The notes: a model not told the origin generated them from the sequence alone. A stretch of 64,000 nucleotides of DNA from Agrobacterium vitis (GCF_013337045.2 NZ_CP118259.1:1364001-1428000); one strand, 5' to 3'. Counted from the first letter of the stretch, positions 26,584 to 36,853 are shown. Translations and numbers: made by a program.

Positions 26584-27014
26584 CAGTACCGGAAGAATAT
26601 CGTCAGGCGTCTCGTGATTTCGAGGCCATTCTGGTTGAGGTGCGGGATCAAGCCATGCTGGGCACGACGCACCGGGCCTATACGACATTGGAGGCCGTAC
26701 TCCTTGTCTTTCGCCGTCGTCTGACTGTGGCGCAAGGGCTGGCCTTTGCGGATCTACTGTCTGTTGGTGCAAGGGCACTGTTCGTCAGCCATTGGGATTG
26801 TCATGAAATCGTTTTGCCCTTTAAATCGCCCCAGGAGATGATGGCGGAAGTCATGGCGCTTCGCCACAATCACAATCTCTCGACGCCAGGCGCCATAGAA
26901 GATGTGGTCTCGGTCTTGCGGCGTCACATGGATGAAGCAGGCCTCAAGGCCTTTCTGGAAAGCGTTTCGCCTGAGGCGCTCAGGTTTTGGCGCTTCGATC
27001 TCCCTGCGGAATAA
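26580..27014 (+). CDS. DUF2267 domain protein
   Basis: A 144-residue helical protein resembling DUF2267, with paired segments RAYTTLEAVLLVFRRRLTVAQG and DVVSVLRRHMDEAGLKAF (about residues 34-55 and 105-122) that look like a duplicated helical unit. No signal peptide or membrane helix. ATG 26580 overlaps the yidD stop by four bases, indicating translational coupling; the frame open upstream to 26541 lies inside yidD. Function of DUF2267 is unknown. Confidence 0.75.
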   Translation: MTVPEEYRQASRDFEAILVEVRDQAMLGTTHRAYTTLEAVLLVFRRRLTVAQGLAFADLLSVGARALFVSHWDCHEIVLPFKSPQEMMAEVMALRHNHNLSTPGAIEDVVSVLRRHMDEAGLKAFLESVSPEALRFWRFDLPAE

Positions 27015-27127
27015 GCTTTACTGAAAAGCCGAATTTCAGTATTCAGCCGCTTCAATCCCGGCCAATTGCGCCGGTCATTTTTACCACCCGCATTGGTTGG
27101 CGGGACTGGATCAGGAGCCTTTAAAAC

Positions 27128-29128
27128 ATGTCCGACACCGTTTCCCTTACATTTCCCGATGGTTCTGTGCGCAGCTTCGCGGCTGGCGCGACCGGTCGTG
27201 ATGTTGCCGAATCGATTTCCAAGTCTCTGGCCAAGAAGGCCGTGGCCATTGCGCTCGATGGCGTTGTGCGCGACCTTGCCGACCCGGTTGTTGATGGAAA
27301 AATCGAGATCGTTACCCGCGCCGATCCGCGTGCGCTGGAACTGATCCGTCATGACACCGCCCATGTTCTCGCCGAAGCCGTGCAGGAAATGTGGCCGGGT
27401 ACGCAGGTGACCATCGGCCCGGTGATCGAAAACGGTTTCTACTACGACTTTGCCAAAAACGAGCCGTTCACGCCGGAAGATCTGCCGAAGATCGAAAAAA
27501 AGATGAAGGAAATCATCCAGCGCAATCAGCCCTTCCGCAAGGAAGTCTGGTCGCGTGAAAAGGCGCGTGAAGTGTTTGCCGCCAAGGGTGAGTCCTACAA
27601 GGTCGAGCTGATCGATGCGATTCCTGAAGATCAGGATATCAAGATCTATTATCAGGGCGACTGGTTCGATCCTTGCCGTGGACCGCATATGGCCTCCACC
27701 GGCCAAATCGGCACGGCCTTCAAGCTGATGAAGGTGGCCGGTGCCTATTGGCGCGGCGACAGCAACAATCCGATGCTGACACGTATCTACGGAACGGCCT
27801 TTGCCGAGCAGGAACAGCTCGACAATTATCTGCATATCCTGGCCGAAGCCGAAAAGCGTGATCACCGCAAGCTGGGCCGCGAAATGGATCTGTTCCATTT
27901 CCAGGAAGAAGGCCCGGGCGTGGTGTTCTGGCATGGCAAGGGCTGGAAAATGTTCCAGTCGCTGACCGCCTATATGCGCCGCCGGTTGGCCAATACCTAT
28001 CAGGAAGTCAACGCGCCGCAGGTGCTGGATAAATCGCTCTGGGAAACCTCCGGTCACTGGGGTTGGTATCAGGAAAACATGTTTGCGGTGAAATCCGCCC
28101 ATGCCTTTACCAATCCGAACGACCCGGAGGCCGACCAGCGCGTGTTTGCGTTGAAGCCCATGAACTGCCCCGGTCATGTGCAGATTTTCAAGCATGGATT
28201 GAAGTCTTACCGTGAACTCCCGGTCCGTCTTGCGGAATTCGGTCTCGTGCATCGCTACGAAGCTTCTGGCGCTTTGCATGGCTTGATGCGTGTGCGCGGC
28301 TTCACGCAGGACGACGCGCATGTGTTCTGCACGGAAGAGCAGATGGCGGCGGAATGCCTGCGGATCAACGATCTGATCCTGTCGGTCTATGAGGATTTCG
28401 GCTTCAAGGAAGTCGTGGTCAAATTGTCGACCCGCCCTGAAAAGCGTGTCGGTTCTGACGAGCTTTGGGATCGCGCCGAAAGCGTGATGACCGAAGTGTT
28501 GAAGGCCATCGAAGAGCAGTCCGGTGGGCGCATCAAGACCGGTATTCTGCCAGGCGAGGGCGCGTTCTACGGCCCTAAATTCGAATATACGCTGAAGGAC
28601 GCGATTGGCCGCGAATGGCAATGCGGCACGACGCAGGTGGACTTCAATCTGCCGGAACGCTTCGGCGCCTTCTATATCGACCAGCATTCGGAAAAGACCC
28701 AGCCGGTGATGATCCATCGCGCCATATGCGGCTCGATGGAGCGGTTCCTTGGTATTTTGATCGAGAATTTCGCCGGTCACATGCCGCTGTGGTTTGCGCC
28801 CTTGCAGGTGGTGGTTGCGACCATTACCTCCGAGGCTGACGATTATGGCCGCGACGTGGCTGAACAGCTGCGCGATGCCGGTCTCGAAGTGGAAACCGAT
28901 TTCCGCAACGAGAAAATCAACTACAAGGTTCGTGAGCACTCGGTCGGCAAAGTGCCTGTCATCATCGTTTGCGGCAAGCGCGAGGCGGAAGAGCGTACGG
29001 TCAATATCCGTCGCCTCGGCAGCCAGGACCAGGTGTCGATGACGCTGGATGAGGCCATCGCCAGCCTGGTCGATGAGGCGACGCCGCCGGATGTAAAGCG
29101 CAAGCGGGCAGCCAGGAAACTGGCTTAA
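27128..29128 (+). CDS. thrS: Threonyl-tRNA synthetase
   Basis: A 666-residue class II aminoacyl-tRNA synthetase charging tRNA-Thr. Domains in order: TGS (about 1-64), editing/SAD domain with [10 protein letters not shown] (about 77-86) and the second metal pair around DPCRGPHM, then the catalytic core with [14 protein letters not shown] and VHRYEASG, and the C-terminal anticodon-binding domain from about 560. Length is slightly above the usual 640-650. Start at ATG 27128, with AGGAG 9 bases before. No leader hairpin resembling a T-box is visible. A minus-strand 751-codon frame over this gene is a shadow. Confidence 0.97.
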   Translation: MSDTVSLTFPDGSVRSFAAGATGRDVAESISKSLAKKAVAIALDGVVRDLADPVVDGKIEIVTRADPRALELIRHDTAHVLAEAVQEMWPGTQVTIGPVIENGFYYDFAKNEPFTPEDLPKIEKKMKEIIQRNQPFRKEVWSREKAREVFAAKGESYKVELIDAIPEDQDIKIYYQGDWFDPCRGPHMASTGQIGTAFKLMKVAGAYWRGDSNNPMLTRIYGTAFAEQEQLDNYLHILAEAEKRDHRKLGREMDLFHFQEEGPGVVFWHGKGWKMFQSLTAYMRRRLANTYQEVNAPQVLDKSLWETSGHWGWYQENMFAVKSAHAFTNPNDPEADQRVFALKPMNCPGHVQIFKHGLKSYRELPVRLAEFGLVHRYEASGALHGLMRVRGFTQDDAHVFCTEEQMAAECLRINDLILSVYEDFGFKEVVVKLSTRPEKRVGSDELWDRAESVMTEVLKAIEEQSGGRIKTGILPGEGAFYGPKFEYTLKDAIGREWQCGTTQVDFNLPERFGAFYIDQHSEKTQPVMIHRAICGSMERFLGILIENFAGHMPLWFAPLQVVVATITSEADDYGRDVAEQLRDAGLEVETDFRNEKINYKVREHSVGKVPVIIVCGKREAEERTVNIRRLGSQDQVSMTLDEAIASLVDEATPPDVKRKRAARKLA

Positions 29129-29141
29129 GGGTCTGTTTAAA

Positions 29142-29167
29142 GCAAGGGGCGGGTTGCCGCCCCTTGC
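29142..29167. terminator. GC-rich hairpin between thrS and a converging gene
   Basis: GCAAGGGGCGG pairs perfectly with CCGCCCCTTGC around a GTTG loop, 13 bases after the thrS stop. There is no long T tract on either side (TTT on the minus strand), so termination is probable but not certain. Confidence 0.55.
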
Positions 29168-29175
29168 AAGTCCCG

Positions 29176-29712
29176 TCAATGACTGGGCGTATATGGCAGC
29201 GATGAATGCTGTATATTGATTTTCAGGTTGCCATCTGCGGTTTTGATAAAGCCCATCGTGTAATCGGCTTTGGTCACTGAGCCGTCCTTGGCGGTGAAGT
29301 AGTAATTGCCCATAGAGATCGCTGTTTTGCAGTCGTAAATGATGGCGTGGTTTTCAAACCGCACATTCGTGTAGGGCGTCAGCGCAAATCCATGGTCTTC
29401 CGCCAGTCTCCCGGTAACGAAATAGGATAGCGCGTCTTCGGGCGTATCGCGAAACTCAACCACGGAAGCCTTGGTTGGCTTAAACAGGACCGTTCCCTCC
29501 TGATAGCCATAGGTGTCGGCTATGAATTTTTTTGCAACCGTTCTTGCGTCTTCGGCTGCGCCAATTTCGACCAATCCTTTGCCCCATCTCTCCTCTGCCT
29601 GCAGGACCTCAGTTTCGCTGATTGCGGCTGGGCAATTTTCGGCCCGGCTGGTCGTTGATGACATTAAAACCGATGTCATTACAAAAGTTAAATATATAAA
29701 TTTCTGTATCAT
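29176..29712 (-). CDS. Exported hypothetical protein, possibly NTF2/SnoaL-like
   Basis: A 178-residue protein with a signal peptide (MIQKFIYLTFVMTSVLMSST, cleavage near SRA-EN). The mature part alternates helix and long strands (KFIADTYGYQEGTVLFKPTK, YTNVRFENHAIIYDCKTAIS, NYYFTAKDGSVTKADYTMGF), suggestive of a cystatin-like NTF2 fold; similar proteins are sometimes labelled phosphoribosyl-AMP cyclohydrolase, which I think is wrong because no HisI motif is present. It is richer in A and T than the flanking thrS gene, and so may be an accessory gene. Start taken at ATG 29712; the frame extends to 29811. Confidence 0.6.
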   Translation of the reverse strand: MIQKFIYLTFVMTSVLMSSTTSRAENCPAAISETEVLQAEERWGKGLVEIGAAEDARTVAKKFIADTYGYQEGTVLFKPTKASVVEFRDTPEDALSYFVTGRLAEDHGFALTPYTNVRFENHAIIYDCKTAISMGNYYFTAKDGSVTKADYTMGFIKTADGNLKINIQHSSLPYTPSH

Positions 29713-29911
29713 ATAATAATCCGCTATTTGTACTTTGAAATTACATCGGTAACGATCGGTTGTTTTTATGCGGAATAATATATGGGAAAAATGCCGAGCT
29801 TTGAAACTCAAAAAATGTTTTTAAATATCTTGTTTATGAGTTAGTTGCTTGGAGTTTTTCGACAAAAAAGGAATGGCTGTGTCAATCATTTGATCTTCAA
29901 AAGTCAATCAA

Positions 29912-30904
29912 TTGAAAAGAAAGAGAATTTTCTGTAAGTCTTCCAACAACAACGACAACGACATTGTAACCATCATTCCCACGCCAATCCCATGCAGGAC
30001 CATCACCTTGCTCAATGCCATTGCCCATGCCGAACTGATTGCCGTCTTGACGGCTGTGACCGGGGACGAGCCTCGGGTCATGACGGTACGCGGTGGCGAT
30101 GCCTTGCCGTCCGGTCCGTTCGAGCTTGGCCATCGCAGCTTGCAAGGCGGTTTGCGGGAATGGATCGAGGATCAGACCGGGCATCCGGTCGGTTATCTGG
30201 AACAGCTCTACACCTTTGCCGACCGGGATCGCGACACGGATATAGGCGGTGGGAGGACGATTTCGATCAGCTATCTAGGTCTGGTCCGCGAGCAGGCAGC
30301 GCCCGGCGCCGGACGACCCGGCTGGCATGGCTGGTACGAATATTTCCCCTGGGAAGACCGCCGCAACGGCCCACCGGAAAGTTTGGCCCGCATTCTCGAT
30401 GCCCTTCAGGCGTGGGCGGTGGCTGATACCAGCCGGCGTGAACATCGCCAGCGCAGGCTCGATTTTTCCTTCGGCTTGAACGGCATGGATTGGAACGAGG
30501 ATCTGGTTTTGCAGCGTTATGAGCTGATGTATGAGGCCGGTCTGGTGCAGGAAGCCGGGGCTGCTGAAGCCTCGGGCCGGGTGATGGTTGGCGATCATCG
30601 CCGCATTCTGGCGACCGGCATTGCGCGCCTGCGCGCCAAGATCAAATACCGGCCAGTCGTGTTCGAGCTGATGCCGGAAAGCTTTACGCTCTCGCAACTC
30701 CAACGCTGTGTCGAGGCGCTGGCTGGCCTCACGCTTCACAAGCCGAATTTCCGCCGCCAGATTGACCAGCAAGAGCTGATCGAGGAGACCGGCGACATGG
30801 CAAGCGAGACGGGCGGACGCCCGGCCAAACTTTTCCGCTATCGTCATGCCGTGTTGGAAGCGCGCGCCTTGTCTGGCTCGAAGCTGCCGCTGTCTAGGTC
30901 ATAA
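29912..30904 (+). CDS. nadQ: NAD biosynthesis regulator NadQ (COG4111)
   Basis: A 330-residue regulator with an N-terminal Nudix-like domain (VMTVRGGDALPSGPFELGHRS, about 56-77, catalytic Nudix box not intact) and a C-terminal winged-helix region (MPESFTLSQLQRCVEALAGL with NFRRQIDQQELIEETG, about 250-300). NadQ proteins repress nadABC in alphaproteobacteria, and nadA begins 169 bases downstream on the same strand, which fixes the call. The start is unclear: TTG 29912 gives an Asn/Ile/Pro-rich leader unlike a folded domain, and TTG 30008 is another in-frame option. Effector is presumably an NAD-related metabolite. Confidence 0.85.
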   Translation: MKRKRIFCKSSNNNDNDIVTIIPTPIPCRTITLLNAIAHAELIAVLTAVTGDEPRVMTVRGGDALPSGPFELGHRSLQGGLREWIEDQTGHPVGYLEQLYTFADRDRDTDIGGGRTISISYLGLVREQAAPGAGRPGWHGWYEYFPWEDRRNGPPESLARILDALQAWAVADTSRREHRQRRLDFSFGLNGMDWNEDLVLQRYELMYEAGLVQEAGAAEASGRVMVGDHRRILATGIARLRAKIKYRPVVFELMPESFTLSQLQRCVEALAGLTLHKPNFRRQIDQQELIEETGDMASETGGRPAKLFRYRHAVLEARALSGSKLPLSRS

Positions 30905-31000
30905 ATCACTGATATTAAAAGATTTAATGAGGTGCAGTCATCCGTGTGGATGTGCATCAGGGGGCGTTTTGTCGTTTTCATAAAAATAATTGTCGCGTGA

Positions 31001-31029
31001 TTGACATAAACTCCAATCGAGAATAACTC
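31001..31029 (+). promoter_or_regulatory. Candidate nadABC promoter
   Basis: TTGACA at 31001-31006 is a consensus -35 element; with a 17-base spacer the -10 is TAACTC, a weak match. The predicted start would be near 31036, just before the palindrome at 31044. Confidence 0.5.
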
Positions 31030-31043
31030 TTGGCTTGAGGATA

Positions 31044-31058
31044 TACTCAAAATGAGTA
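31044..31058. promoter_or_regulatory. Candidate NadQ operator upstream of nadA
   Basis: TACTCA-AAA-TGAGTA is a perfect six-base dyad 15 bases before the nadA ATG and close to or just after the predicted transcription start, where a repressor would block elongation or initiation. Assignment to NadQ rests on context. Confidence 0.6.
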
Positions 31059-31073
31059 GAAAAGGGAAAGCCG

Positions 31074-32045
31074 ATGAATACCGCCCCGTCACTGTCAACA
31101 CTCTATGATCGGGTCTCCCGGGTTATTCCGAGGGCCGAGTGGATGTCGTTCGAGGATGACATCGCAGCGATCCTGGAGCTGAAGAAGCGCCGCAATGCCG
31201 TGATCCTTGCCCACAACTACCAGACGCCGGAGATTTTCCATGGCGTTGCCGACATTGTTGGCGATAGTCTGGCCCTAGCCCGCAAGGCCATGGAGGTTGA
31301 TGCGGATGTGATCGTGCTGGCTGGCGTGCATTTCATGGCCGAGACCGCCAAGCTGCTCAACCCGACAAAAACCGTGTTGATTCCGGATATGGCAGCGGGC
31401 TGTTCGCTGGCTGATTCGATCACGCCTGAGGATATTGCCCTGTTGCGTGCCGCCCATCCCGGCGTGCCTGTGATCACCTATGTCAATACATCTGCGGCGG
31501 TGAAGGCGGCCTCCGATATCTGCTGCACCTCCGGCAATGCCAAGGCGGTGGTCGAAAGCCTTGGCGTGCCGAAAGTGTTGATGATCCCGGACGAATATCT
31601 GGCTCGTAACGTGGCGCGCGAAACCAATGTCGAAATCATCGCCTGGCACGGCCATTGCGAAGTCCATGAATTGTTCACCGCAGGCGATATTGCCGAGCTG
31701 CGCGAGGCCAATCCCGGCGTCGTCGTGCTAGCCCATCCCGAATGTCCGCCGGATGTGGTTGCAGCGGCAGATTTTGCCGGATCGACGGCGGTAATGTCGG
31801 ATTATGTCGCCAATCATAAACCGGCCCGTGTCGTGCTGCTGACGGAATGCTCGATGAGCGACAATGTCGCCGTCCATCATCCCGACGTGGATTTCGTGCG
31901 ACCCTGCAATCTCTGCCCGCATATGAAGCGGATTACGCTGGCCAATATCCGCCAGGCACTGGAGGAAAACCGGCAGGAAGTGACCGTCGATCCCGCCATC
32001 GCCGATGCCGCACGCCGGGCGGTGGAAAGGATGCTGGCGGTATGA
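31074..32045 (+). CDS. nadA: Quinolinate synthase NadA
   Basis: A 323-residue 4Fe-4S enzyme that condenses iminoaspartate with dihydroxyacetone phosphate to quinolinate. Family elements: [44 protein letters not shown]. The three cluster cysteines are expected in MAAGCSLAD, the HPECPP or TECSMSD region, and [19 protein letters not shown] adds more cysteines. ATG 31074 follows GGGAAAG. Its stop overlaps the nadB start (ATGA), so the operon is coupled. Located right after the nadQ gene and a candidate operator. Confidence 0.96.
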   Translation: MNTAPSLSTLYDRVSRVIPRAEWMSFEDDIAAILELKKRRNAVILAHNYQTPEIFHGVADIVGDSLALARKAMEVDADVIVLAGVHFMAETAKLLNPTKTVLIPDMAAGCSLADSITPEDIALLRAAHPGVPVITYVNTSAAVKAASDICCTSGNAKAVVESLGVPKVLMIPDEYLARNVARETNVEIIAWHGHCEVHELFTAGDIAELREANPGVVVLAHPECPPDVVAAADFAGSTAVMSDYVANHKPARVVLLTECSMSDNVAVHHPDVDFVRPCNLCPHMKRITLANIRQALEENRQEVTVDPAIADAARRAVERMLAV

Positions 32046-33589
32046 GCAGGCTGGATACTACAGAAGATCGGATCGTGGTGATCGGCAGCGGTTTGGCCGG
32101 TCTGGTCACGGCGCTTTGCCTTGCGCCGCAGCCTGTCACCATTGTCACCCGCGCTGCTCTCGGTGCGGAAACCTCCAGCGCCTGGGCGCAAGGCGGCATT
32201 GCCGCCAGCATGGGGGGTGATGACAGCGCGGCGCTGCATGCGGCGGATACGCTTGCGGCAGGTGATGGACTTTGTGATCCTGATATCGTTGAGATGATCA
32301 CATTCGCGGCCCCTGCGGCGATTGCCATGCTCGAACGGTTCGGCGTCCGTTTCGACCGGAATGCCGAGGGCGAGTTGGCGCTGGGCTTGGAGGCCGCCCA
32401 TGGCCGCCGTCGCATCGTTCATGCCGGGGGTGACGGGTCCGGCGCGGAAATCATGCGCAGTCTGACGGCAGCGGTGCTGGCGACGCCATCGATTTCGGTG
32501 ATGAGTGGACTTCAGGTGCGCCGCCTTTTGGATGATGACGTCGGGATCACCGGAGTTCTCTGCGCCTCGGCGTCAGGACCGGTGCAGATTGCCGCTTCGC
32601 GGGTGGTGCTGGCTACTGGCGGCCTCGGCGGGCTGTATGATTCCACCACCAATCCCTCCGGCAATTACGGACAGGGCATCATGCTCGCCGCCCGTGCCGG
32701 TGCGGTTCTGTCGGATATGGAATTCGTGCAATTTCACCCGACGGCGCTGGATGTTCCCCTTTATCCGCAGCCGTTGGTCAGCGAAGCCGTGCGCGGCGAA
32801 GGCGCTGTGCTGGTCAATGAGCGCGGCGAGCGCTTCATGACCTCCACCCCCGGAGCCGAACTTGCACCGCGTGACGTTGTGGCGCGGGTAATCAGCGCAG
32901 AGCGGGCCAGGGGGGGCACGGTTGCCCTCGATGCCCGAAAGGCACTTGGCCCCGGTTTTTCCAGCCGGTTTCCGGCCATCGACGCACTTTGCCGGGCGGC
33001 TGGTATCGATCCGTCATCGCAACCAATCCCGGTGCGCCCCGCCGCGCATTATCATATGGGCGGTGTGGAGACCGATTGTTTTGGTAGAACCTCGGTTGCC
33101 GGTCTCTGGGCTGCAGGCGAGGTGGCGTGCACCGGGCTGCATGGCGCCAACCGTCTGGCCAGCAACTCGCTGCTGGAAGCGGCGGTGATGGGGATGCGGG
33201 TCGCAGAGGATGTCGCGGGCGTGGCACACCGTCAGACTACGCCTTCCAGGCCGCAAGCCGTCCCGCCAGCCGACGATATTGCCTCGGTCCGGGCAATCGT
33301 CTCGGCCAAGCTTGGCGTCTTGCGCGATGAGCGCGGCTTGCAGGCGGCAATAGCGGATCTTCTGCCACTCGTTGAAGCAGGCGGTTCGGCCAGCGATCCG
33401 GCTGTGGTGGCGCTGCTGGTCGCCGTGTTTGCCCTGGCGCGACGCCATTGCGCTGGCGCCCATGCCAGGACCGATTTTCCACAGTCCTGTCCAGATCCTA
33501 TGCGCCAGCGCATGACGCTGGATGATGCCCTTTCCCTTGCCCACGACACCGTTTCCCCTGCCTTGCAGCCCTTTGCCCGGAGCGCCTGA
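32042..33589 (+). CDS. nadB: L-aspartate oxidase NadB
   Basis: A 515-residue FAD enzyme oxidising aspartate to iminoaspartate for NadA. The dinucleotide-binding motif is [17 protein letters not shown] near the N-terminus; [12 protein letters not shown] and [15 protein letters not shown] are substrate/FAD signatures, and [14 protein letters not shown] and [11 protein letters not shown] complete the FAD site. ATG 32042 overlaps the nadA stop; the frame is open upstream inside nadA but that part is not conserved. The C-terminal helical domain appears shorter than in Escherichia coli NadB (540), usual for rhizobia. Confidence 0.96.
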   Translation: MSRLDTTEDRIVVIGSGLAGLVTALCLAPQPVTIVTRAALGAETSSAWAQGGIAASMGGDDSAALHAADTLAAGDGLCDPDIVEMITFAAPAAIAMLERFGVRFDRNAEGELALGLEAAHGRRRIVHAGGDGSGAEIMRSLTAAVLATPSISVMSGLQVRRLLDDDVGITGVLCASASGPVQIAASRVVLATGGLGGLYDSTTNPSGNYGQGIMLAARAGAVLSDMEFVQFHPTALDVPLYPQPLVSEAVRGEGAVLVNERGERFMTSTPGAELAPRDVVARVISAERARGGTVALDARKALGPGFSSRFPAIDALCRAAGIDPSSQPIPVRPAAHYHMGGVETDCFGRTSVAGLWAAGEVACTGLHGANRLASNSLLEAAVMGMRVAEDVAGVAHRQTTPSRPQAVPPADDIASVRAIVSAKLGVLRDERGLQAAIADLLPLVEAGGSASDPAVVALLVAVFALARRHCAGAHARTDFPQSCPDPMRQRMTLDDALSLAHDTVSPALQPFARSA

Positions 33590-33590
33590 C

Positions 33591-34448
33591 ATGTTTTCTC
33601 ATTCCCTGCCGCGCGTCATCGTCGAGCCGCTGGTGCGCAATGCCCTCTCGGAGGATCTGGGACTGGCCGGTGATATCACCTCCATGGCGGTCATCCCGGC
33701 GGACCACCGTTCGACGGTGCAGATTGCCAGCCGCCGGGACGGGGTGATTGCCGGGCTCGATGCCAGTGCCATCGCCTTCGAACTGGTCGATCCCGGTCTT
33801 GTCATGACCTGCCATGTCAGCGACGGTACCGCGGTCAAGGCGGGTGATGTTCTGGCAACAATTTCCGGCTCCTCCCGCAGCCTTTTGACCGGCGAGCGGG
33901 TGGCCCTGAACTTTCTCGGTCATCTCTCCGGCATTGCCACGGTAACGAGCCAGATTGTCGCTGCCGTTTCCGGCACCAAAGCGGCTGTCGCCTGTACCCG
34001 CAAAACCACGCCGGGCCTGCGGGCTCTGGAGAAATATGCGGTGCGGTTGGGTGGTGGCATGAACCATCGCTTTGCGCTCTACGATGCCGTGCTGATCAAG
34101 GACAATCACATTGCCATTGCCGGAAGCGTCACTCAGGCCATCCTGCGGGCGCGGGTCGGTGTCGGCCACATGGTCAAGATCGAGGTGGAAGTCGATACGC
34201 TGGAGCAATTGCACGAAGCGATGGAGATCGGTGTCGATGCAGTGCTTCTGGACAATATGACGCCTGAACAATTAGGCGGGGCGGTGGAGATTGTCGCAGG
34301 CCGCTCCATCACCGAGGCATCCGGCGGCATCACTCCGCAAACGGCAAGGGCAGTGGCGCAAAGCGGCGTCGATCTCTTGTCGGTCGGCTGGATCACCCAT
34401 AGCGCGCCGGTGCTGGATATCGGCCTGGATTTTGTCGAGGCCGAGTGA
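33591..34448 (+). CDS. nadC: Nicotinate-nucleotide pyrophosphorylase (carboxylating) NadC
   Basis: A 285-residue quinolinate phosphoribosyltransferase giving nicotinate mononucleotide, third step of de novo NAD synthesis. The signature RKTTPGLRALEKYAVRLGGG with the following NHRFALYDAVLIKDNHI is intact, as are EVEVDTLEQ and LLDNMTPEQL. ATG 33591 starts two bases after the nadB stop. It converges with an unknown gene whose stop is six bases away. Confidence 0.96.
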   Translation: MFSHSLPRVIVEPLVRNALSEDLGLAGDITSMAVIPADHRSTVQIASRRDGVIAGLDASAIAFELVDPGLVMTCHVSDGTAVKAGDVLATISGSSRSLLTGERVALNFLGHLSGIATVTSQIVAAVSGTKAAVACTRKTTPGLRALEKYAVRLGGGMNHRFALYDAVLIKDNHIAIAGSVTQAILRARVGVGHMVKIEVEVDTLEQLHEAMEIGVDAVLLDNMTPEQLGGAVEIVAGRSITEASGGITPQTARAVAQSGVDLLSVGWITHSAPVLDIGLDFVEAE

Positions 34449-34454
34449 AGACAC

Positions 34455-35441
34455 TCAGTTGGTGTCGTATCCAGCCTGTTGCTGAACATTCTGCTGGCTA
34501 TCTTTCAGCAGTAGTTCGACATCGGCGTTTACCCCGGCCTTGACCTGAAATTCCTTCTGGTAGATCCGGTCTTTATTGCGGGCGATCGCGGTGTAATTGC
34601 CTTCGGAGAGAACCAGAACCGGATAGGCGCTGACGCTTTCCGCCACGGCATCGCCGGAGGAGGTCAGGATCGACCAGGCGGTATCGGCAATCGCTTCGCC
34701 ACCCGGTTCCGAGACCAGCTTGAAATTCATCTGGGCTGCGCGGTGCTGGAGCGTCGCCTCGGTGATCTTTCCGGCTTCGACCTTGATATCGGCGCGCACC
34801 AGCGCATTGACTTCGCCATATTGCGAGACGACGTGATAGGTGCCGGAATTGAGGCTGACGAGTGTGTTGGGCTCGATATTGTCCATGATCAGGCCGCGAT
34901 CATTGTCCTCGGGACCATCGCCTGCGTAGATTTTGAATTTCAGTTTGGTGGGCTTGATCCGGGTGTCTGGGCCGGAAACGGCATTCAAGACCATGCCGCC
35001 AGCATCCAGCACCATGACCTGCTTTTGCACTTCGCCGTCGGTAGGCACATCGAGCTTGCGGGTAACGCCCGCCCGACCAAAGGACACATTGACGAAATAA
35101 TCCCCAGGCGCCAATTGCAGTTCCGCCGAGCCGCCCTGGCTGCTGGCGACCATCGGCAATTTGCCATCGCTCCCGGCAATCGGGCTATAGACCCGCCATT
35201 CCAGGCCTTGCTGCAAGGGCTGGCCGTCATTGTCGAGCTTTGCTTCAAACCGGATAAGCTTGGAATGGGACTGAGGGGCAGGGGCAATCGGCGTGGAAAA
35301 CGCACTCAGCTTCGGCATTTTCACCGTGCTGTCCAATTGCTTGAACGATTTGAATGCATCCTCGGCCATGCCGGGTCCGGCGCTTGCCGCCAGCAGCGAG
35401 GCCGCGAGGATCAGGGGAAGACGGCAGGAAAAAGATATCAT
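34455..35441 (-). CDS. Exported hypothetical protein with beta-rich repeats
   Basis: A 328-residue secreted protein. The signal peptide is LPLILAASLLAASAGPGMAE. The mature part is rich in beta strands with three or so related modules of the type LAPGDYFVNVSFGRAG, LNSGTYHVVSQYGEVN and LSEGNYTAIARNKDR, each a glycine-turn-tyrosine-strand pattern reminiscent of carboxypeptidase-regulatory or transthyretin-like beta sandwiches. I do not recognise a named family; similar rhizobial proteins are annotated hypothetical. ATG 35441 is chosen for the signal peptide. A divergent nitroreductase gene begins 222 bases away. Confidence 0.65.
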   Translation of the reverse strand: MISFSCRLPLILAASLLAASAGPGMAEDAFKSFKQLDSTVKMPKLSAFSTPIAPAPQSHSKLIRFEAKLDNDGQPLQQGLEWRVYSPIAGSDGKLPMVASSQGGSAELQLAPGDYFVNVSFGRAGVTRKLDVPTDGEVQKQVMVLDAGGMVLNAVSGPDTRIKPTKLKFKIYAGDGPEDNDRGLIMDNIEPNTLVSLNSGTYHVVSQYGEVNALVRADIKVEAGKITEATLQHRAAQMNFKLVSEPGGEAIADTAWSILTSSGDAVAESVSAYPVLVLSEGNYTAIARNKDRIYQKEFQVKAGVNADVELLLKDSQQNVQQQAGYDTN

Positions 35442-35663
35442 ATGAATGCCCGACCGATTCAACCGCGATGATTGGCGTGTTGATCGGCTGGTACTACAAT
35501 CCGACCGCCAAGGCAAATTCAAGGCTTGCAATTTCCTGAATTTTCTACTCCAGTTTTCCAGTATTCGGGCTCTGAATTCCGACGCTTTCGCAGGGCGGGC
35601 TTTCACGACCACTGATCTGACTTTCTTCAAGGCTCCGCCGATCTTCAAGGAAAAGACGTTAAC

Positions 35664-36248
35664 ATGTACGAACATATCACCCTTCTCGATTATTTGGCCA
35701 CCCGTCGTTCCGTTCCGGCTTTTCAGATGTGCGAGCCCGGTCCCTCCAGACTAGAACTTGAATCTATCCTAAAGCTTTCGGTGCGCGTGCCCGACCACGG
35801 CAAGATCGCTCCCTGGCGCTTCATCGTCTATCGCGGCGACAAGCGGGTTGAAATCGGCGAGGCGCTGCTGGCCATGGCATTGGAGAAAAAGCCGGAGCTG
35901 GATGAGGAGATGATCAAGGTCGAGCGCGCTCGCTTCACGCGCGCCCCTGTGGTGATCGGCGTGATCAGCACGGCGGGACCGCATCCCAAGGTGCCGGAAT
36001 GGGAGCAGGTCATGTCGGCGGGTGCGGTTTGCCTCAATCTGTTGATGGCGGCCAACGCCCATGGCTATGTGGCCAATTGGCTTTCCGAATGGTTTGCCTT
36101 CGATGAAAAGGCGTTTCCTTTGCTGGGCATCAAGCCGGGCGAGAAGGTCGCGGGCTTTATTCACATGGGGTCCACGACATTTCCGATTGTCGAGCGTCCG
36201 CGTCCGAGCATAGATGACGTGGTGAGCTGGATGGGAGACACGGATTGA
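35664..36248 (+). CDS. Nitroreductase family protein (YdjA-like)
   Basis: A 194-residue FMN-dependent oxidoreductase. The RRSVPAF segment near residue 14 and [14 protein letters not shown] near 45 bind FMN; the compact length and the [19 protein letters not shown] region match the YdjA subgroup. The reaction and substrate are unknown. It overlaps the next gene (TGATG), a flavin reductase-like protein, so the two probably form a coupled flavin-dependent pair. Confidence 0.88.
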   Translation: MYEHITLLDYLATRRSVPAFQMCEPGPSRLELESILKLSVRVPDHGKIAPWRFIVYRGDKRVEIGEALLAMALEKKPELDEEMIKVERARFTRAPVVIGVISTAGPHPKVPEWEQVMSAGAVCLNLLMAANAHGYVANWLSEWFAFDEKAFPLLGIKPGEKVAGFIHMGSTTFPIVERPRPSIDDVVSWMGDTD

Positions 36249-36853
36249 TGTTTTACGAAACCAAGACCAATGCCCATGGCATGGCGCACGACCCTTTCAA
36301 GGCCGTGGTCTCACCACGGCCTATCGGCTGGATCGGATCGAAAGGCCGGGATGGATCGTTCAACCTGGCGCCCTATTCGTTTTTCAACGCCATTTCCGAC
36401 AAGCCGAAAATGGTGATGTTTTCCTCCTTCGGGCGCAAGGACAGCCTGCGCAATGTAGAGGAAACCGGCTGCTTCACGGCCAACTTCGTCAGCAGCGACT
36501 TAGGCGAGGCCATGAACCGGTCTTCGGCACCAGCAGCTTATGGCACGAGCGAATTCGAGCTTGCCGGGCTGACCCCCGTCATGGCCCAGCTGGTGGACGC
36601 GCCTTATGTGGACGAAGCTTATGCCGTGCTGGAATGCAAGGTTACCGAGGTGATTTCGCCAAAGACGCTTTCGGGCGAACCCAGCGAGAATTTCGTGGTG
36701 TTCGGTGAAGTCGTCGGCATTCATCTGGCTGACAGTGCCATGCGCGATGGCCGATTCGATGTAACGCTGGTGCAACCCCTGTCACGGCTGGGCTATCTGG
36801 ACTATGCGGCCGTGACCGAAGTGTTCCAGATGGTACGACCGTCAAAGGCCTGA
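36248..36853 (+). CDS. Flavin reductase-like FMN-binding split-barrel protein
   Basis: A 201-residue protein of the flavin reductase-like family. PRPIGWIGSKGRDGSFNLAPYSFFNAISDKP (key parts PRPIGWI, NLAPYS, FNAIS) and CFTANFVS are the flavin-binding elements. It may reduce free flavin for a partner or simply bind FMN. ATG 36248 shares its A with the stop of the nitroreductase gene. Its 3' end overlaps the converging citrate-lyase-like gene by 12 bases. Confidence 0.88.
   Translation: MFYETKTNAHGMAHDPFKAVVSPRPIGWIGSKGRDGSFNLAPYSFFNAISDKPKMVMFSSFGRKDSLRNVEETGCFTANFVSSDLGEAMNRSSAPAAYGTSEFELAGLTPVMAQLVDAPYVDEAYAVLECKVTEVISPKTLSGEPSENFVVFGEVVGIHLADSAMRDGRFDVTLVQPLSRLGYLDYAAVTEVFQMVRPSKA

Noticed and set aside
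26924-29179. 751-codon open frame on the minus strand
   Set aside because: It is antisense to thrS, which has all synthetase motifs; the minus frame is His/Gln/Arg-rich, as expected for a shadow of a high-GC gene.
29176-29712. Annotation as phosphoribosyl-AMP cyclohydrolase
   Set aside because: None of the HisI metal motifs are present and a true hisI is found at 24305-24763.
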